Below, in pieces: positions 16,054 to 25,423 of a DNA stretch of 64,000 nucleotides. A program made the translations under genes and the position numbers. This DNA is from Pseudobdellovibrionaceae bacterium. GTDB lineage: Bacteria > Bdellovibrionota > Bdellovibrionia > Bdellovibrionales > UBA1609. The notes beneath the pieces were generated by a model that was not told where the DNA came from, made no database searches, and was given only the letters and a program-made list of their open reading frames with translations. Each line of letters opens with the position of its first letter. Positions within the stretch are counted from its first letter, which is position 1. The stretch is from the NCBI GenBank assembly GCA_023898385.1, contig CP060220.1, forward strand, positions 2,666,001 to 2,730,000. The letters are read 5' to 3'.

Positions 16054-17271
16054 CTATTCTACATAAAATGGATTTGTGAATATCCACGGCACCCAGAGAT
16101 TGTTATCTGGAAAAGGAAACAGAGGTCGAACCCTTACCTCCACCCTATAAGTGCCCGGGCTTTCTAGGGCATGTTCCCAAGTCGGATTTTTACTCGAAGC
16201 AATTCGTTCACCATTTCTAAAAAGTACTATCTCAAATGGCACAACAGGTTTGTCGGGCAGGCGAACAACCAACGCCATCGTTTTTTGAAAGTTAACTATG
16301 CTGCCAATGGGATACACATTTTCATTCTTGGCCTTGATCACAGCATTAAAACCTTTGGGATTGGCCAAAATATCCATGCTCATATAGAGCTGACCTTTTT
16401 CGATGGCCTGAACAATCTTCGCTCGATCATTTGCGGCATTTCCAGTGAGCTCAGATTTCAACAAAATGTGATTTTGAGCCATCCGAAAAATTGTTTCGTA
16501 TTGAGGAAACTTAAGGTCATTGCCTAAAGATTGAATCCTCTGTTCAGCATCAGAACCCAAATATCCAGACATGTGCCGAGTTTTTGTAAGTCGATCCCAA
16601 ATGGGAATTTCATTAAGTCCCGACCGTGAGAACAGTCGGGCAACAGCTAAATCAGAATGAAATGGATAGATCAATAGCGACCATAACAGAGAGCCTCTGG
16701 CGTGTTTCCACGTGTCTTGCCACACGCTTTTAAGATTCACAATTTCCATACCATCAAGACCGGGCGGATACGGGCCGGACCAAGCAAAACCGTCGATAGT
16801 TGGATGAGCTAACACAAAAAATCCCCGTTGAGCGCTTCTACTTTTTTGGCTCAACATATCAGCAAATAGAGCTTGAGATTGCCCAGGTCCAAGCAGGTGG
16901 TCGCGAGTGGTGGCATTAAGATTAAGCAGTCGCGAGTCTAAGTAGCTGTACTCACCATCTATAAAGACAAACAGTTTGTTGTGATACCCTTCAGCAGAGG
17001 TGTCGCGTTCAAACGCGTTAAAATCGGTAAGAAACAAAAAATCCAAGTCGGCTTCTTGGGCTGATTTAATAATATCGTCAACGCTTCCCGTGCCAGTGCT
17101 GGCATCGGAGTGCACATTAATGACTCCGCGGTAATCATAAAATCCAGGAGGGTCTGCGACCTCAAGCGAAGGTGCTATTATTCTAAAATCAGACTGACTG
17201 ATAAAAAGCCCATAGACAACATAAGCCACGATGGCAAAAAAGAATGTGAAAATGATTTTTCTTCTGATCAT
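16054..17271 (-). CDS. Membrane-anchored PHP-like metal-hydrolase domain protein
   Basis: The 405-residue product has one N-terminal membrane anchor (~7-24) and a PHP-like fold (~48-310). Recognisable pieces are VINVHSDASTGTGSVDDII, FLTDFNAF, FVLAHPTIDG and GSDAEQR. The usual PHP metal ligands are partly missing: the HxH start is NVH and the TDH motif is TDF, so activity is doubtful. A C-terminal beta-rich part (~315-405) resembles an Ig-like add-on. It starts 8 bp after the RodZ-like gene and is probably co-transcribed with it. A cell-surface phosphoesterase or a degenerate binding protein are both possible. Confidence 0.75.
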   Translation of the reverse strand: MIRRKIIFTFFFAIVAYVVYGLFISQSDFRIIAPSLEVADPPGFYDYRGVINVHSDASTGTGSVDDIIKSAQEADLDFLFLTDFNAFERDTSAEGYHNKLFVFIDGEYSYLDSRLLNLNATTRDHLLGPGQSQALFADMLSQKSRSAQRGFFVLAHPTIDGFAWSGPYPPGLDGMEIVNLKSVWQDTWKHARGSLLWSLLIYPFHSDLAVARLFSRSGLNEIPIWDRLTKTRHMSGYLGSDAEQRIQSLGNDLKFPQYETIFRMAQNHILLKSELTGNAANDRAKIVQAIEKGQLYMSMDILANPKGFNAVIKAKNENVYPIGSIVNFQKTMALVVRLPDKPVVPFEIVLFRNGERIASSKNPTWEHALESPGTYRVEVRVRPLFPFPDNNLWVPWIFTNPFYVE

Positions 17272-17279
17272 CGTTTAAT

Positions 17280-18308
17280 TTACATCGGCGTCTTGCTGTA
17301 GCCAGGAAATACCACTTTCAGTTGTTGTCCGAGCTTTCCAGGTACGCCTCGATCTTTCCCGTTATGGATAAGGTTCACGGCACCGCCATCACTAAAATCG
17401 ATGGCGATTTTTTTATTGCCCTTAATGGCATGAACTTCCTCTGGCTTCAACTTGATGCGCTCAAGCGGTCCTCCATCCACACGGAACAAAATATTCACGT
17501 GATCAAGGGCTTGGATAATGACCTCTTGGGGGTTGATGGGGAGCTTCGTAATTTCTTCGGCCATAGCGGATTGACGTTCAGCTGCTGGTAGCGAGTCTGT
17601 TTTTTGTTCTACAATTTTTTCTTGGTTATTCAGATCAGAAGCCGCTGGTTTCTCTTCTGGAGTTTTTTCTGCAACCGGGGGTGGTTCCGGTGGGGGTGCC
17701 GGACTCGTTTCGTTTGAGACTTCTTTGGGCACTGTGACGTCAGTTTCTTTTTCTATGGGCAGATCTTGTTTAACCGGTTCCTTGGGTGTTTCGGCTTCAA
17801 GAGTTTGCTCTGAAAATTCTGCGGGGGCAGTGTCTTCTGGAGGAGCATTTTCTGTAATAGGATTCACGGAGGTTGGGGCGACTTGCCTTTCATTTTCGTA
17901 CTTTTCTATGGTGTTTTTTATTCCGGCAATAATGAATATGAGTAAAATTACAGCTGCTGCGGCCAGGGCATTAGAAGCTTTGAGGCGACCCTGCAAAAAG
18001 GGAAGGCGCTCTAGCCAGGAAGGTTGGGGCGGAGGGGTCTCTTCGATTTGATGAGACGTCAAATGGTCATCCACGATACCCATTTCTTGGTTGAATTCGC
18101 TCATGATTTTGTCGGCATCGAGCTTGAGGTAAGTGGCATAGGTTCGAACAAACCCACGCAAAAAAGTAAGAGGTGGCATATCATCGGTAGCCCCCTCTTC
18201 CATGCGTTCAATGACTCGGGCACTGATTTTCGTTGCCATGGACACTTCACTAATAGAGATGCCCTGCTTTTTTCGTGTGCTTTTTAGGACTTGGCCCGTT
18301 TGCTTCAT
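17280..18308 (-). CDS. rodZ: RodZ-like cytoskeletal HTH membrane protein
   Basis: The 342-residue product begins with a Cro/CI-type HTH_25 domain (GQVLKSTRKKQGISISEVSM ... ERMEEG, ~5-75), has one membrane helix (~117-135), a Pro/Glu-rich linker (~140-250) and a C-terminal DUF4115 domain (~255-335). RodZ links MreB filaments to the envelope and sets rod shape. The order HTH-TM-linker-DUF4115 is diagnostic. It lies between the TPR lipoprotein and the PHP-like gene in a minus-strand run. Confidence 0.88.
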   Translation of the reverse strand: MKQTGQVLKSTRKKQGISISEVSMATKISARVIERMEEGATDDMPPLTFLRGFVRTYATYLKLDADKIMSEFNQEMGIVDDHLTSHQIEETPPPQPSWLERLPFLQGRLKASNALAAAAVILLIFIIAGIKNTIEKYENERQVAPTSVNPITENAPPEDTAPAEFSEQTLEAETPKEPVKQDLPIEKETDVTVPKEVSNETSPAPPPEPPPVAEKTPEEKPAASDLNNQEKIVEQKTDSLPAAERQSAMAEEITKLPINPQEVIIQALDHVNILFRVDGGPLERIKLKPEEVHAIKGNKKIAIDFSDGGAVNLIHNGKDRGVPGKLGQQLKVVFPGYSKTPM

Positions 18309-18319
18309 ACGTTTGAAAC

Positions 18320-19075
18320 CTATTTCATAAGCTCGATGATTCCTCGGGCTTGTTTTGAATAAATACCATCGGGTTGAGATTTCAGCAGTTCATTAAGGCG
18401 TGTGAGAGCTTCTTCTCGATTCCCAGATTGATAATAGCTAAGAGCACCATAGTACCGTGGCTCATCAAAGCGTGGATCTTTACATAAACTGACGCTGCGA
18501 TCAAATGCCTGGGCCGCGGCCATGTATTGTTTTTCTTCATAAAGAGTGCGCCCGTAATAATTATAGCTGATACAATTTTGATCATTAATAGAAATGGCCT
18601 GTCGGATGGCTTCTTTGGCTTTTTCGAAATCTTGATTTTTAAAGTAGGCCATACCTAAATTGGACCAAGACCGATCAGGGAAAGCGTAGGTGAGGTCATT
18701 CACGCAGGTTTTTAACTCTTGTATGGCTTGTGGGTAGTCGCCTTGTTCAATCAGAATTCGGGCTAAATTGTTTCTTGCTTCAGTGTAGGCCGGATCGAGT
18801 TGTAAGGCTCGACGGGCATGGCGTTCGGCATCAACGAGTTTGTTTCGTACATAATAAGCCAGCGCCAAATTGTTTTGCACAAGCTTGTTGTCGGGATCTT
18901 GTTCGTGGGCGTTGAGCAGTTCTTTTAGAGCCAGAGGGTAATTGCCGTTGGCGAGATGAGCCGTTCCGATTTTTAGGTGAAGGTGGGCTCGCTCTTGGCG
19001 CTCCAACACCTGCTGTGAACCGCAACCGACCAAGTAACTAAATATGACTGATATCGCTCCGATTCTTGTCAACAT
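18320..19075 (-). CDS. TPR lipoprotein of the PilF/PilW type
   Basis: The 251-residue product has a lipoprotein signal with lipobox LVGC (Cys18) and about six TPR units. Examples are AHLANGNYPLALKELLNAHE and ARNNLARILIEQGDYPQAI. PilF/PilW lipoproteins help assemble the type IVa pilus secretin PilQ in the outer membrane. The size and domain layout fit, though TPR lipoproteins with other roles look alike. It sits 11 bp before rodZ, so the two are likely one unit. Confidence 0.82.
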   Translation of the reverse strand: MLTRIGAISVIFSYLVGCGSQQVLERQERAHLHLKIGTAHLANGNYPLALKELLNAHEQDPDNKLVQNNLALAYYVRNKLVDAERHARRALQLDPAYTEARNNLARILIEQGDYPQAIQELKTCVNDLTYAFPDRSWSNLGMAYFKNQDFEKAKEAIRQAISINDQNCISYNYYGRTLYEEKQYMAAAQAFDRSVSLCKDPRFDEPRYYGALSYYQSGNREEALTRLNELLKSQPDGIYSKQARGIIELMK

Positions 19076-19192
19076 ACTAAAAAAACTAACAAATTTTTAA
19101 TTGATGCGCAAAATCACTGACTGATGCGTTGAGTTAGTTTCGCGAAGGTGACCTCAAAACTCAGCGGCCATCAATCCCTTACTTAGGGCTGT

Positions 19193-20323
19193 CTAAATAT
19201 GTTTGAGCAACACGATAGACTCAATGTGGTCGGACTGAGGAAACATATCTATGGGCTGAAGACGAACCACATTGTATAGAGATTTCAACTTACCTAAATC
19301 CCTCATAAGGGTGGACGGATTGCAGCTAACATAAATGATGATGGGCGGCTGCAATCGAAGCAACTCGTCCATCACTTGATTCTCGCAGCCCTGTCGGGGT
19401 GGGTCGAGCACCATCAACGCAGGACGGGGGTCTAGTGAGCCCAGAAAATCAGCTACATCGGCACATTCTAGGGTGGCCCGAGCCCCCAAAGAAGGGTCCA
19501 TCCACTTACGTCCCATACTACAGCTAGTGTCGCTGAGCTCTACCCCGGTTACAGATATGTTGGGAAACGCCTTTGCCAGTGGCCAGGTGATGTTTCCAGC
19601 TCCGGCGTACAAATCAAAAATTTGTGAAAACTGATCAGAAGATTCCTGGGCCCACATCACTACGGTCTCGATGAGCTTTTCGTTCTGAGCTGCATTCACC
19701 TGGGCAAACAACAAGGTGCCTGGGTCTTTTTGTGTTTTTCGAATGTGGATTTTATTATCAAGCCCTCGGGCCACTTCAAAGCGTGTCATTTTGTCTTGGT
19801 TTTGAGTTTGAGATCGCACCTCGGGAAGGGCCTCAATAAGTGACTCTTCAGAAATCAAACAATCTTCTATGGGGATAAAGCTGTTGGTTCCGCGAGCATA
19901 GTAACCCACGAGGCCATTTACCGAGTGCAGTTGAATTCGGTTTCTGTACCTGAACTCGTTTGGCGACGGCAAAATGGGCAGTACAGTCAAGGTCTGGTCA
20001 GGTAAGTTTCTAGATACAAAATCGTTAATGATCTGCTGTTTTTGGAACAGTTGCTCAGAGTATTCAACGTGTTGAAGGGGACAGCCGCCACATTGATGGG
20101 CCACGGGACAAGGGGGTGTGCGTCGGTGCATCGAAGAAGAAATCACCTCAACAACCTTAGCTTCGGCAAAAGTTTTTTTGACAGTGGTGATGCGAGCTTT
20201 GACGGTTTCTTCAGGAGCTGCGCCCTCTACAAATACAACAAAGCCGCGGTGTTTGCTAACGCCGCGGCCCCCATTGTAGGATAGTTTTTCTACCCTCAAC
20301 TCTAGTTCATCACCAACATTCAT
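19193..20323 (-). CDS. 23S rRNA (uracil-5-)-methyltransferase, RumA/RlmD type
   Basis: The 376-residue product has an N-terminal TRAM domain (~1-58), a 4Fe-4S cluster motif (CPVAHQCGGCPLQH), and a SAM-dependent methyltransferase domain with FDLYAGAGNITWPLA. VLDPPRQG and the catalytic Cys in VSCNPSTLMRDL follow. TrmA/RlmC/RlmD enzymes methylate U54 of tRNA or U747/U1939 of 23S rRNA. The Fe-S motif points to the RlmC/RlmD side, but the exact target cannot be read. It begins one base after the ndk stop. Confidence 0.92.
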   Translation of the reverse strand: MNVGDELELRVEKLSYNGGRGVSKHRGFVVFVEGAAPEETVKARITTVKKTFAEAKVVEVISSSMHRRTPPCPVAHQCGGCPLQHVEYSEQLFQKQQIINDFVSRNLPDQTLTVLPILPSPNEFRYRNRIQLHSVNGLVGYYARGTNSFIPIEDCLISEESLIEALPEVRSQTQNQDKMTRFEVARGLDNKIHIRKTQKDPGTLLFAQVNAAQNEKLIETVVMWAQESSDQFSQIFDLYAGAGNITWPLAKAFPNISVTGVELSDTSCSMGRKWMDPSLGARATLECADVADFLGSLDPRPALMVLDPPRQGCENQVMDELLRLQPPIIIYVSCNPSTLMRDLGKLKSLYNVVRLQPIDMFPQSDHIESIVLLKHI

Positions 20324-20749
20324 TTATTTGTTTACGAGTTCGCTTTTTTCAAAAAACAACGACAGTTCGCGCTCGGCACTGGCGGGGCTATCGCTACCGT
20401 GAACGGCATTTTCACCCACATTGTCGCCGTAGAGGGCTCGAATGGTTCCAGGCGCGGCATCTGCCGGATTCGTGGCGCCCATTATTTCGCGATTTTTACT
20501 AACGGCGTTTTCTCCATAAAGAGCCATCAGCATGACTGGTCCAGAAGTCATAAACTCAACAAGTTCGCCAAAAAATGGGCGTTCGCGATGTTCAGCATAG
20601 AACTCTTCACATTGACTTCGTTCTAGGCGAACGAGTTTAGCTGCCGCAATTTTAAGACCACTTTCTTCGAACTTATTGATAATGGCACCCATGGCGTTTT
20701 TCTTTACGGCATTGGGTTTAATAATACTAAAGGTCATTTCCGCAGACAT
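20324..20749 (-). CDS. ndk: Nucleoside diphosphate kinase
   Basis: The 141-residue product has the full NDK fold. FSIIKPNAVKKN is at the start and the active-site His is in NAVHGSDSPASAERELSLFF. It moves the gamma phosphate from ATP to NDPs through a phospho-His. The length is normal. The gene follows sucD after 29 bp and abuts the methyltransferase gene, so it belongs to the sucCD-ndk unit. Confidence 0.97.
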   Translation of the reverse strand: MSAEMTFSIIKPNAVKKNAMGAIINKFEESGLKIAAAKLVRLERSQCEEFYAEHRERPFFGELVEFMTSGPVMLMALYGENAVSKNREIMGATNPADAAPGTIRALYGDNVGENAVHGSDSPASAERELSLFFEKSELVNK

Positions 20750-20778
20750 GAATCTCTCCTAGTTATGCGCGTTTTTAC

Positions 20779-21648
20779 TCAATTTAAACTGTCTTTCAGG
20801 GTTTTGCCGAGATCCGCCGGGCTGCGAGCAATTTTGCAACCAGCCGACTCCAGTGCCTCAAATTTTGCGGCGGCGGTTCCTTTGCCTCCGCTAATAATGG
20901 CCCCGGCATGACCCATTCGCTTTCCAGGAGGTGCCGTAGCACCGGCTATAAACGCTGTCACGGGTTTTTTAAATTCTCTTCTAATGTATTCAGCGGCATC
21001 CTCTTCGGCGGACCCACCAATTTCGCCAATCAGAATCACCGCTTCGGTGTCCGGGTCGGCATTATACAGTTCCAGTACATCAATGAAATTAGTTCCATTG
21101 ACGGGATCTCCACCAATTCCCACGCAAGTGCTTTGTCCCAAGCCAAGCTGGCTCAATTGCCATACGGCTTCGTAAGTGAGTGTTCCAGAGCGCGAGAGAA
21201 CACCTATCTTGCCGGGTTTATGAATATGGCCTGGCATAATACCGATTTTACATTGGCCGGGTGTAATCACGCCGGGGCAGTTAGGTCCTACCAGGCGAGA
21301 TTTTTTGCCCTCCATAAACCGTTTTACTTTAACCATGTCGAGCACCGGGATTCCCTCAGTGATACAAACAATCAATCCAATTCCTGCATCAACAGCTTCC
21401 ATGATGGCGTCAGCGGCAAATGGTGGCGGTACATAGATCACGCTAGCTGTGGCACCAGTTTTTTCTACACACTCTTCTACAGTGTTAAATACAGGCAAAT
21501 TAATGTGTTGAGTGCCACCCTTGCCAGGAGTGACTCCACCCACCATATTGGTGCCGTAGGCCACAGCTTGTTCTGAGTGAAAAGTACCGTTGGCCCCAGT
21601 AAACCCTTGGCACATCACCTTTGTGTTTTTATCAATAAGAATAGACAT
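20779..21648 (-). CDS. sucD: Succinyl-CoA synthetase alpha subunit
   Basis: The 289-residue product has the CoA-binding Rossmann domain (MCQGFTGANGTFHSEQAV), the GIGGDPVNGT segment and the phospho-His loop in GHAGAIISGGKGTA. With SucC it converts succinyl-CoA to succinate with GTP/ATP formation in the TCA cycle. Its first base overlaps the sucC stop region, so expression is coupled. Length and motifs are normal. Confidence 0.97.
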   Translation of the reverse strand: MSILIDKNTKVMCQGFTGANGTFHSEQAVAYGTNMVGGVTPGKGGTQHINLPVFNTVEECVEKTGATASVIYVPPPFAADAIMEAVDAGIGLIVCITEGIPVLDMVKVKRFMEGKKSRLVGPNCPGVITPGQCKIGIMPGHIHKPGKIGVLSRSGTLTYEAVWQLSQLGLGQSTCVGIGGDPVNGTNFIDVLELYNADPDTEAVILIGEIGGSAEEDAAEYIRREFKKPVTAFIAGATAPPGKRMGHAGAIISGGKGTAAAKFEALESAGCKIARSPADLGKTLKDSLN

Positions 21649-22817
21649 TAGTGGCCTCCTTTAATGGCCGCGAGAACTTTTTCTGCAGCATCGGTGAGAT
21701 CATCAGCGGGAGTTATATTCAAGCCACTCTCAGAGAGGAGCTTTTTGCCCAGTTCAACGTTGGTGCCCTCTAGGCGAACAACCAAGGGGAGCTCTAACCC
21801 GACTTCTTGGGTGGCCGCGATGACACCCTCGGCGATAATGTCGCATTTCATGATGCCGCCAAAAATGTTTACTAAGACGGCTTTCACGTTTGGATCTTTA
21901 AGAATGAGCTTAAAGGCCGCGGTGACTTTTTCTTTGTTGGCGCCTCCACCCACATCCAAAAAGTTGGCGGGCTCTCCGCCATGTAGCTTAATGATGTCCA
22001 TGGTGGCCATGGCTAGTCCCGCTCCGTTCACCATGCAGCCCACATTGCCATCCAGTTTAATGAACGCCAAATCGTATTCGCTGGCTTCCACCTCGGCCGG
22101 ATCCTCTTCAGTGAGATCACGATACTCCACAACTTTGGGTTGACGATAAAGTGCATTGGAGTCGAAATTCATTTTTGCATCGAGCGTGATTACATCGCCG
22201 TCTTTTGTTGTGACCAAGGGATTGATCTCAGCCAACGAGCAGTCGCTAGCGACAAAGGCATTGTAGAGAGAAATAAAACTATTCACTGCTTTATTCACAA
22301 GTTTGCCTTCCAGACCCACGGCAAAGGCAAGTTGTCGCGCTTGAAAGGGCATCAATCCGGTCACAGGATCCACTGTGACCCGATGGATTCGCTCAGGTGT
22401 CTTGGCAGCCACCTCTTCAATATCCATTCCGCCTTCGGAGCTTGCCATCATGGTGATCCTGCTGGTTTCACGGTCTAAAAGAGCGGCTACGTAGTATTCT
22501 TTTTCAATGGCACAGCCTTCTTCAATGAGTATTTTGTGAACCGTTTTACCCTCAGGCCCTGTTTGATGAGTGACCAAATTCATTCCCAAAATATTTTCAG
22601 CGTGTGTGCGAACCTCGTCCAATGATTTGGCCACTTTCACGCCACCACCTTTACCGCGACCACCGGCGTGGATTTGGGCTTTGACCACCCAAACGCTACC
22701 TCCGAGATTTTTTGCTGCTGATACGGCTTCATCTGCCGTCGTGGCTACTTGTCCTTTGAGGGTTGTCACCCCAAACTGGCGAAGAAGTTCTTTTGCTTGA
22801 TACTCATGAATGTTCAT
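21648..22817 (-). CDS. sucC: Succinyl-CoA synthetase beta subunit
   Basis: The 389-residue product starts MNIHEYQAKELLRQFGV and has an ATP-grasp domain with GGRGKGGGVK, then CAEINPLVTT-type residues (SLAEINPLVTTKDG) and the C-terminal ligase domain (FGGIMKCDIIAEGV). It supplies nucleotide and succinate binding to the SucCD enzyme. It lies 11 bp after mdh and overlaps sucD. The grouping mdh-sucC-sucD-ndk puts TCA-cycle and nucleotide phosphorylation steps in one operon. Confidence 0.97.
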   Translation of the reverse strand: MNIHEYQAKELLRQFGVTTLKGQVATTADEAVSAAKNLGGSVWVVKAQIHAGGRGKGGGVKVAKSLDEVRTHAENILGMNLVTHQTGPEGKTVHKILIEEGCAIEKEYYVAALLDRETSRITMMASSEGGMDIEEVAAKTPERIHRVTVDPVTGLMPFQARQLAFAVGLEGKLVNKAVNSFISLYNAFVASDCSLAEINPLVTTKDGDVITLDAKMNFDSNALYRQPKVVEYRDLTEEDPAEVEASEYDLAFIKLDGNVGCMVNGAGLAMATMDIIKLHGGEPANFLDVGGGANKEKVTAAFKLILKDPNVKAVLVNIFGGIMKCDIIAEGVIAATQEVGLELPLVVRLEGTNVELGKKLLSESGLNITPADDLTDAAEKVLAAIKGGH

Positions 22818-22828
22818 TCTGTTGCCTC

Positions 22829-23773
22829 TTAATATTCAAGTTTACTTAGATCGGCCACTAAGCCTTTTACGGCCTCAATGGAGTTATTTAATCCAGCTTT
22901 TTCTTCTTCGTTGAGTTCGAGCTCTACAACCTCCTCAAGTCCGTTGCCTCCCAACTTACACAAGACGCCGACAAACAAGTCTTTGACGCCATATTCACCT
23001 TGTAAATAGGCCGCACAAGGCAGAATCCGCTTTTGGTCCTTTAGAATGGCTTCGGCCATTTGCACCGCGCTCGCTGAGGGAGCGTAATAAGCCGATCCCG
23101 TTTTTAATAGTCCAACAATTTCTGCTCCCCCTTTGCGGGTTCGGTCAACAATGGCATTGACCTTTTCTTCGCCCAACATTTCAAGCAGGGGAACGCCGCC
23201 CACAGAGCAATGTCTTGGCATAGGCACCATGGTATCGCCATGACCACCTAAAACAAAAGCCTGCACATCTTTAACACTGACATTTGCCGCTTCGGCCACA
23301 AACGAACGAAATCGAGCACCGTCGAGAACGCCGGCCATGCCGATGACTCGCTCTCTTGGAAACCCGAGAGTTTCTTTCGCAACAAAGGCCATCGCATCAA
23401 GGGGGTTGCTGACAATAATCACCACAGCGTTAGGCGAGAACTCGCGAATGCCCTCACATACAGTTTTCACAATTTTGGCGTTAGTGGCTAGCAGGTCATC
23501 ACGACTCATACCCGGTTTTCTTGGTAGACCAGCTGTTACAATGACCACATCTGACCCTGCAGAGTCTGCATAACTAGCCGTGCCAGTCACTTTTGAGTCA
23601 AACCCCTCCACAGGTGAGGCTTCGAATAAATCAAGGGCCTTACCTTGCGCACTTCCCTCATTTATATCTAATAGAACCACATCACCCAATTCTTTAGCTG
23701 CTGCCCAGTGAGCGCATGTAGAGCCCACAAAACCAGCTCCCACAACCGTGATTTTCTTTCTTTTGTGAAGCAT
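22829..23773 (-). CDS. mdh: Malate dehydrogenase (LDH-like type)
   Basis: The frame extends to 23845, but the ATG at 23773 has an AGAAAGGTAG ribosome site upstream and gives a standard start (HKRKKITVVGAGFVGSTCAHW). The 314-residue product has the NAD-binding GAGFVG loop, the substrate-binding GLPRKPGMSRDDLL and the catalytic His in VLGGHGDTMVP. Arg in the 'RKPGMSR' loop indicates malate rather than lactate. It oxidises malate to oxaloacetate and is the first gene of the sucCD-ndk unit. Confidence 0.95.
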   Translation of the reverse strand: MLHKRKKITVVGAGFVGSTCAHWAAAKELGDVVLLDINEGSAQGKALDLFEASPVEGFDSKVTGTASYADSAGSDVVIVTAGLPRKPGMSRDDLLATNAKIVKTVCEGIREFSPNAVVIIVSNPLDAMAFVAKETLGFPRERVIGMAGVLDGARFRSFVAEAANVSVKDVQAFVLGGHGDTMVPMPRHCSVGGVPLLEMLGEEKVNAIVDRTRKGGAEIVGLLKTGSAYYAPSASAVQMAEAILKDQKRILPCAAYLQGEYGVKDLFVGVLCKLGGNGLEEVVELELNEEEKAGLNNSIEAVKGLVADLSKLEY

Positions 23774-23942
23774 AAGCCCATCTACCTTTCTGTTAAACAT
23801 TTGAAGAGGTGTCATTGTAGGTATGACAACCTTCAATGTCACCATTCAATGATTTGCTACATGCCACATTATTTGTCACAATATTCGCAGCGCATGTGAT
23901 AGTAGTTCGTGAGTGAGTGGGGAATTGGGCGTGGCGTCAACG

Positions 23943-24692
23943 ATGATTCAGCTTCAAGATGTGTCCATTAGTTTTTCTGGAGAGACCCTCCTGTCAGGGG
24001 TCAACCTGTCGGTGGCTCCAGGAGAAGTGTTGGTGCTTGTTGGCCCAAGCGGGCACGGCAAATCCGTGCTGTTAAAGTTGATGGCGGGGATTCTTAAACC
24101 TAGTTCGGGAAAGGTTTTTGTTGATGGTAAAGACATCAACGCCCTGCCGACCCGGGAGCACGAAGAGCTCGTCAAACGAATGGGCTTTCTATTTCAAAAA
24201 AATGCGCTGTTTGATTCCCTCACCTCGGGCGAAAATATTGCCTTCCCCATGCGTGAAACAACCAAGCGGACTGAAATTGAGATACAGGAAAAAATAGACT
24301 GGTTTTTACATAGAGTTGCAATACCTCACGCCAAAGATCTTTACCCGGATGAAATTAGTGGAGGAATGCAAAAGCGGTTGGGCATTGCGCGGGCCTTGGT
24401 ATTGAATCCAGAGATCATATTTTACGACGATCCCACCGCCGGGCTTGATCCCATCACCAGCCGGATGATTATTGATTTGATTTTGGAACTACAAAAAGAC
24501 AACAATTCTACTGTGGTGGCAGTGACCAATGATATGAACCGGGCCTATCAGATGGCCGACAAGATAGCGATGGTTGTGGATCGTGAGGTGATTGTCACGG
24601 GTTCGGTCAAGGATACTCAAGCGCATCTGGATCCACGGGTGAAGCAATTTATTCGTGGTGACCTCAATGGACCGCTCACGGAGAGCCCGTGA
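23943..24692 (+). CDS. MlaF-like ABC ATPase, first copy
   Basis: The 249-residue product has Walker A GPSGHGKS, signature LSGGM-like EISGGMQKR, Walker B (IIFYDDPTAGLD) and the switch region, where VAVTND stands in for the usual His-containing motif. The second Walker B residue is Asp-Asp instead of Asp-Glu, and the switch His is Asn-Asp, so hydrolysis may be weakened. The ATG at 23943 is used; a GTG at 23913 is possible. It overlaps the second ATPase gene (GTGA). These ATPases power Mla/MCE lipid transport in the envelope. Confidence 0.88.
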   Translation: MIQLQDVSISFSGETLLSGVNLSVAPGEVLVLVGPSGHGKSVLLKLMAGILKPSSGKVFVDGKDINALPTREHEELVKRMGFLFQKNALFDSLTSGENIAFPMRETTKRTEIEIQEKIDWFLHRVAIPHAKDLYPDEISGGMQKRLGIARALVLNPEIIFYDDPTAGLDPITSRMIIDLILELQKDNNSTVVAVTNDMNRAYQMADKIAMVVDREVIVTGSVKDTQAHLDPRVKQFIRGDLNGPLTESP

Positions 24693-25423
24693 TTGAGTTC
24701 AAAAATTTAGTCAAAAATTTTGGCAGCAAAAAGGTTCTGAAGGATATCTCGTTTTCAGTGCCAAAGGGCGAGGTGCTCTTTATCTTGGGAACCTCTGGGA
24801 CCGGAAAATCAGTGCTACTGAAAACCTTGGTGGGTTTATTGCGTCCCACCAGTGGTGAAGTGTGGGTAGATGGCGAAGAGATCAGTCATATATCTGAGGA
24901 AGCTTATTTAGAAATTCGAAAGAAGTGCGGGATGGTGTTTCAGCACCCGGCCTTATTTGATTCCCTCACTGTTTTTGAGAACGTGGCTTTTGGGTTAAGG
25001 CGTCATTATAATTGGACTGAGGAGAAAATCCAAAAAAGAGTGCGAGAGTGCCTGGCACTTGTGCACCTTAAGGACGTAGAACATAGACTCCCTCAAGATA
25101 TTTCCTATGGAATGCAAAAGCGGGTGAGTCTGGCTCGAACTGTCGCCGTTGGTCCGCAAGTGCTTCTCTATGACGAGCCCACAACGGGCCTCGATCCAGT
25201 GACGACAAATGCTGTTAATCAGTTGATTCTCGAGTTGTCTAAACAGCTCCAAGTTACATCGATGGTCGTCAGTCATGATATGCACTGTGCATTGGATATA
25301 GCTGATCGCATTATTGTTTTGGATCAAGGTCAAATTGTAGAAGAAGGAACTCCCGCAGAACTCCAAAAAAGCAATCAACCATTGGTGAAGGAGTTCTTAT
25401 CTGAGGTGGTGGCCGGTGGTTAA
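24689..25423 (+). CDS. mlaF: MlaF-like ABC ATPase, second copy
   Basis: The 244-residue product has Walker A GTSGTGKS, signature DISYGMQKRV, Walker B LLYDEPTTGLD with the catalytic Glu, and a normal switch His (MVVSHDM). It has intact catalytic residues, unlike its neighbour. The GTG start overlaps the upstream stop by 4 bp. The two ATPases side by side, with two permeases after them, suggest a heterodimeric transporter with one strong and one weak site. Confidence 0.92.
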   Translation: MIEFKNLVKNFGSKKVLKDISFSVPKGEVLFILGTSGTGKSVLLKTLVGLLRPTSGEVWVDGEEISHISEEAYLEIRKKCGMVFQHPALFDSLTVFENVAFGLRRHYNWTEEKIQKRVRECLALVHLKDVEHRLPQDISYGMQKRVSLARTVAVGPQVLLYDEPTTGLDPVTTNAVNQLILELSKQLQVTSMVVSHDMHCALDIADRIIVLDQGQIVEEGTPAELQKSNQPLVKEFLSEVVAGG

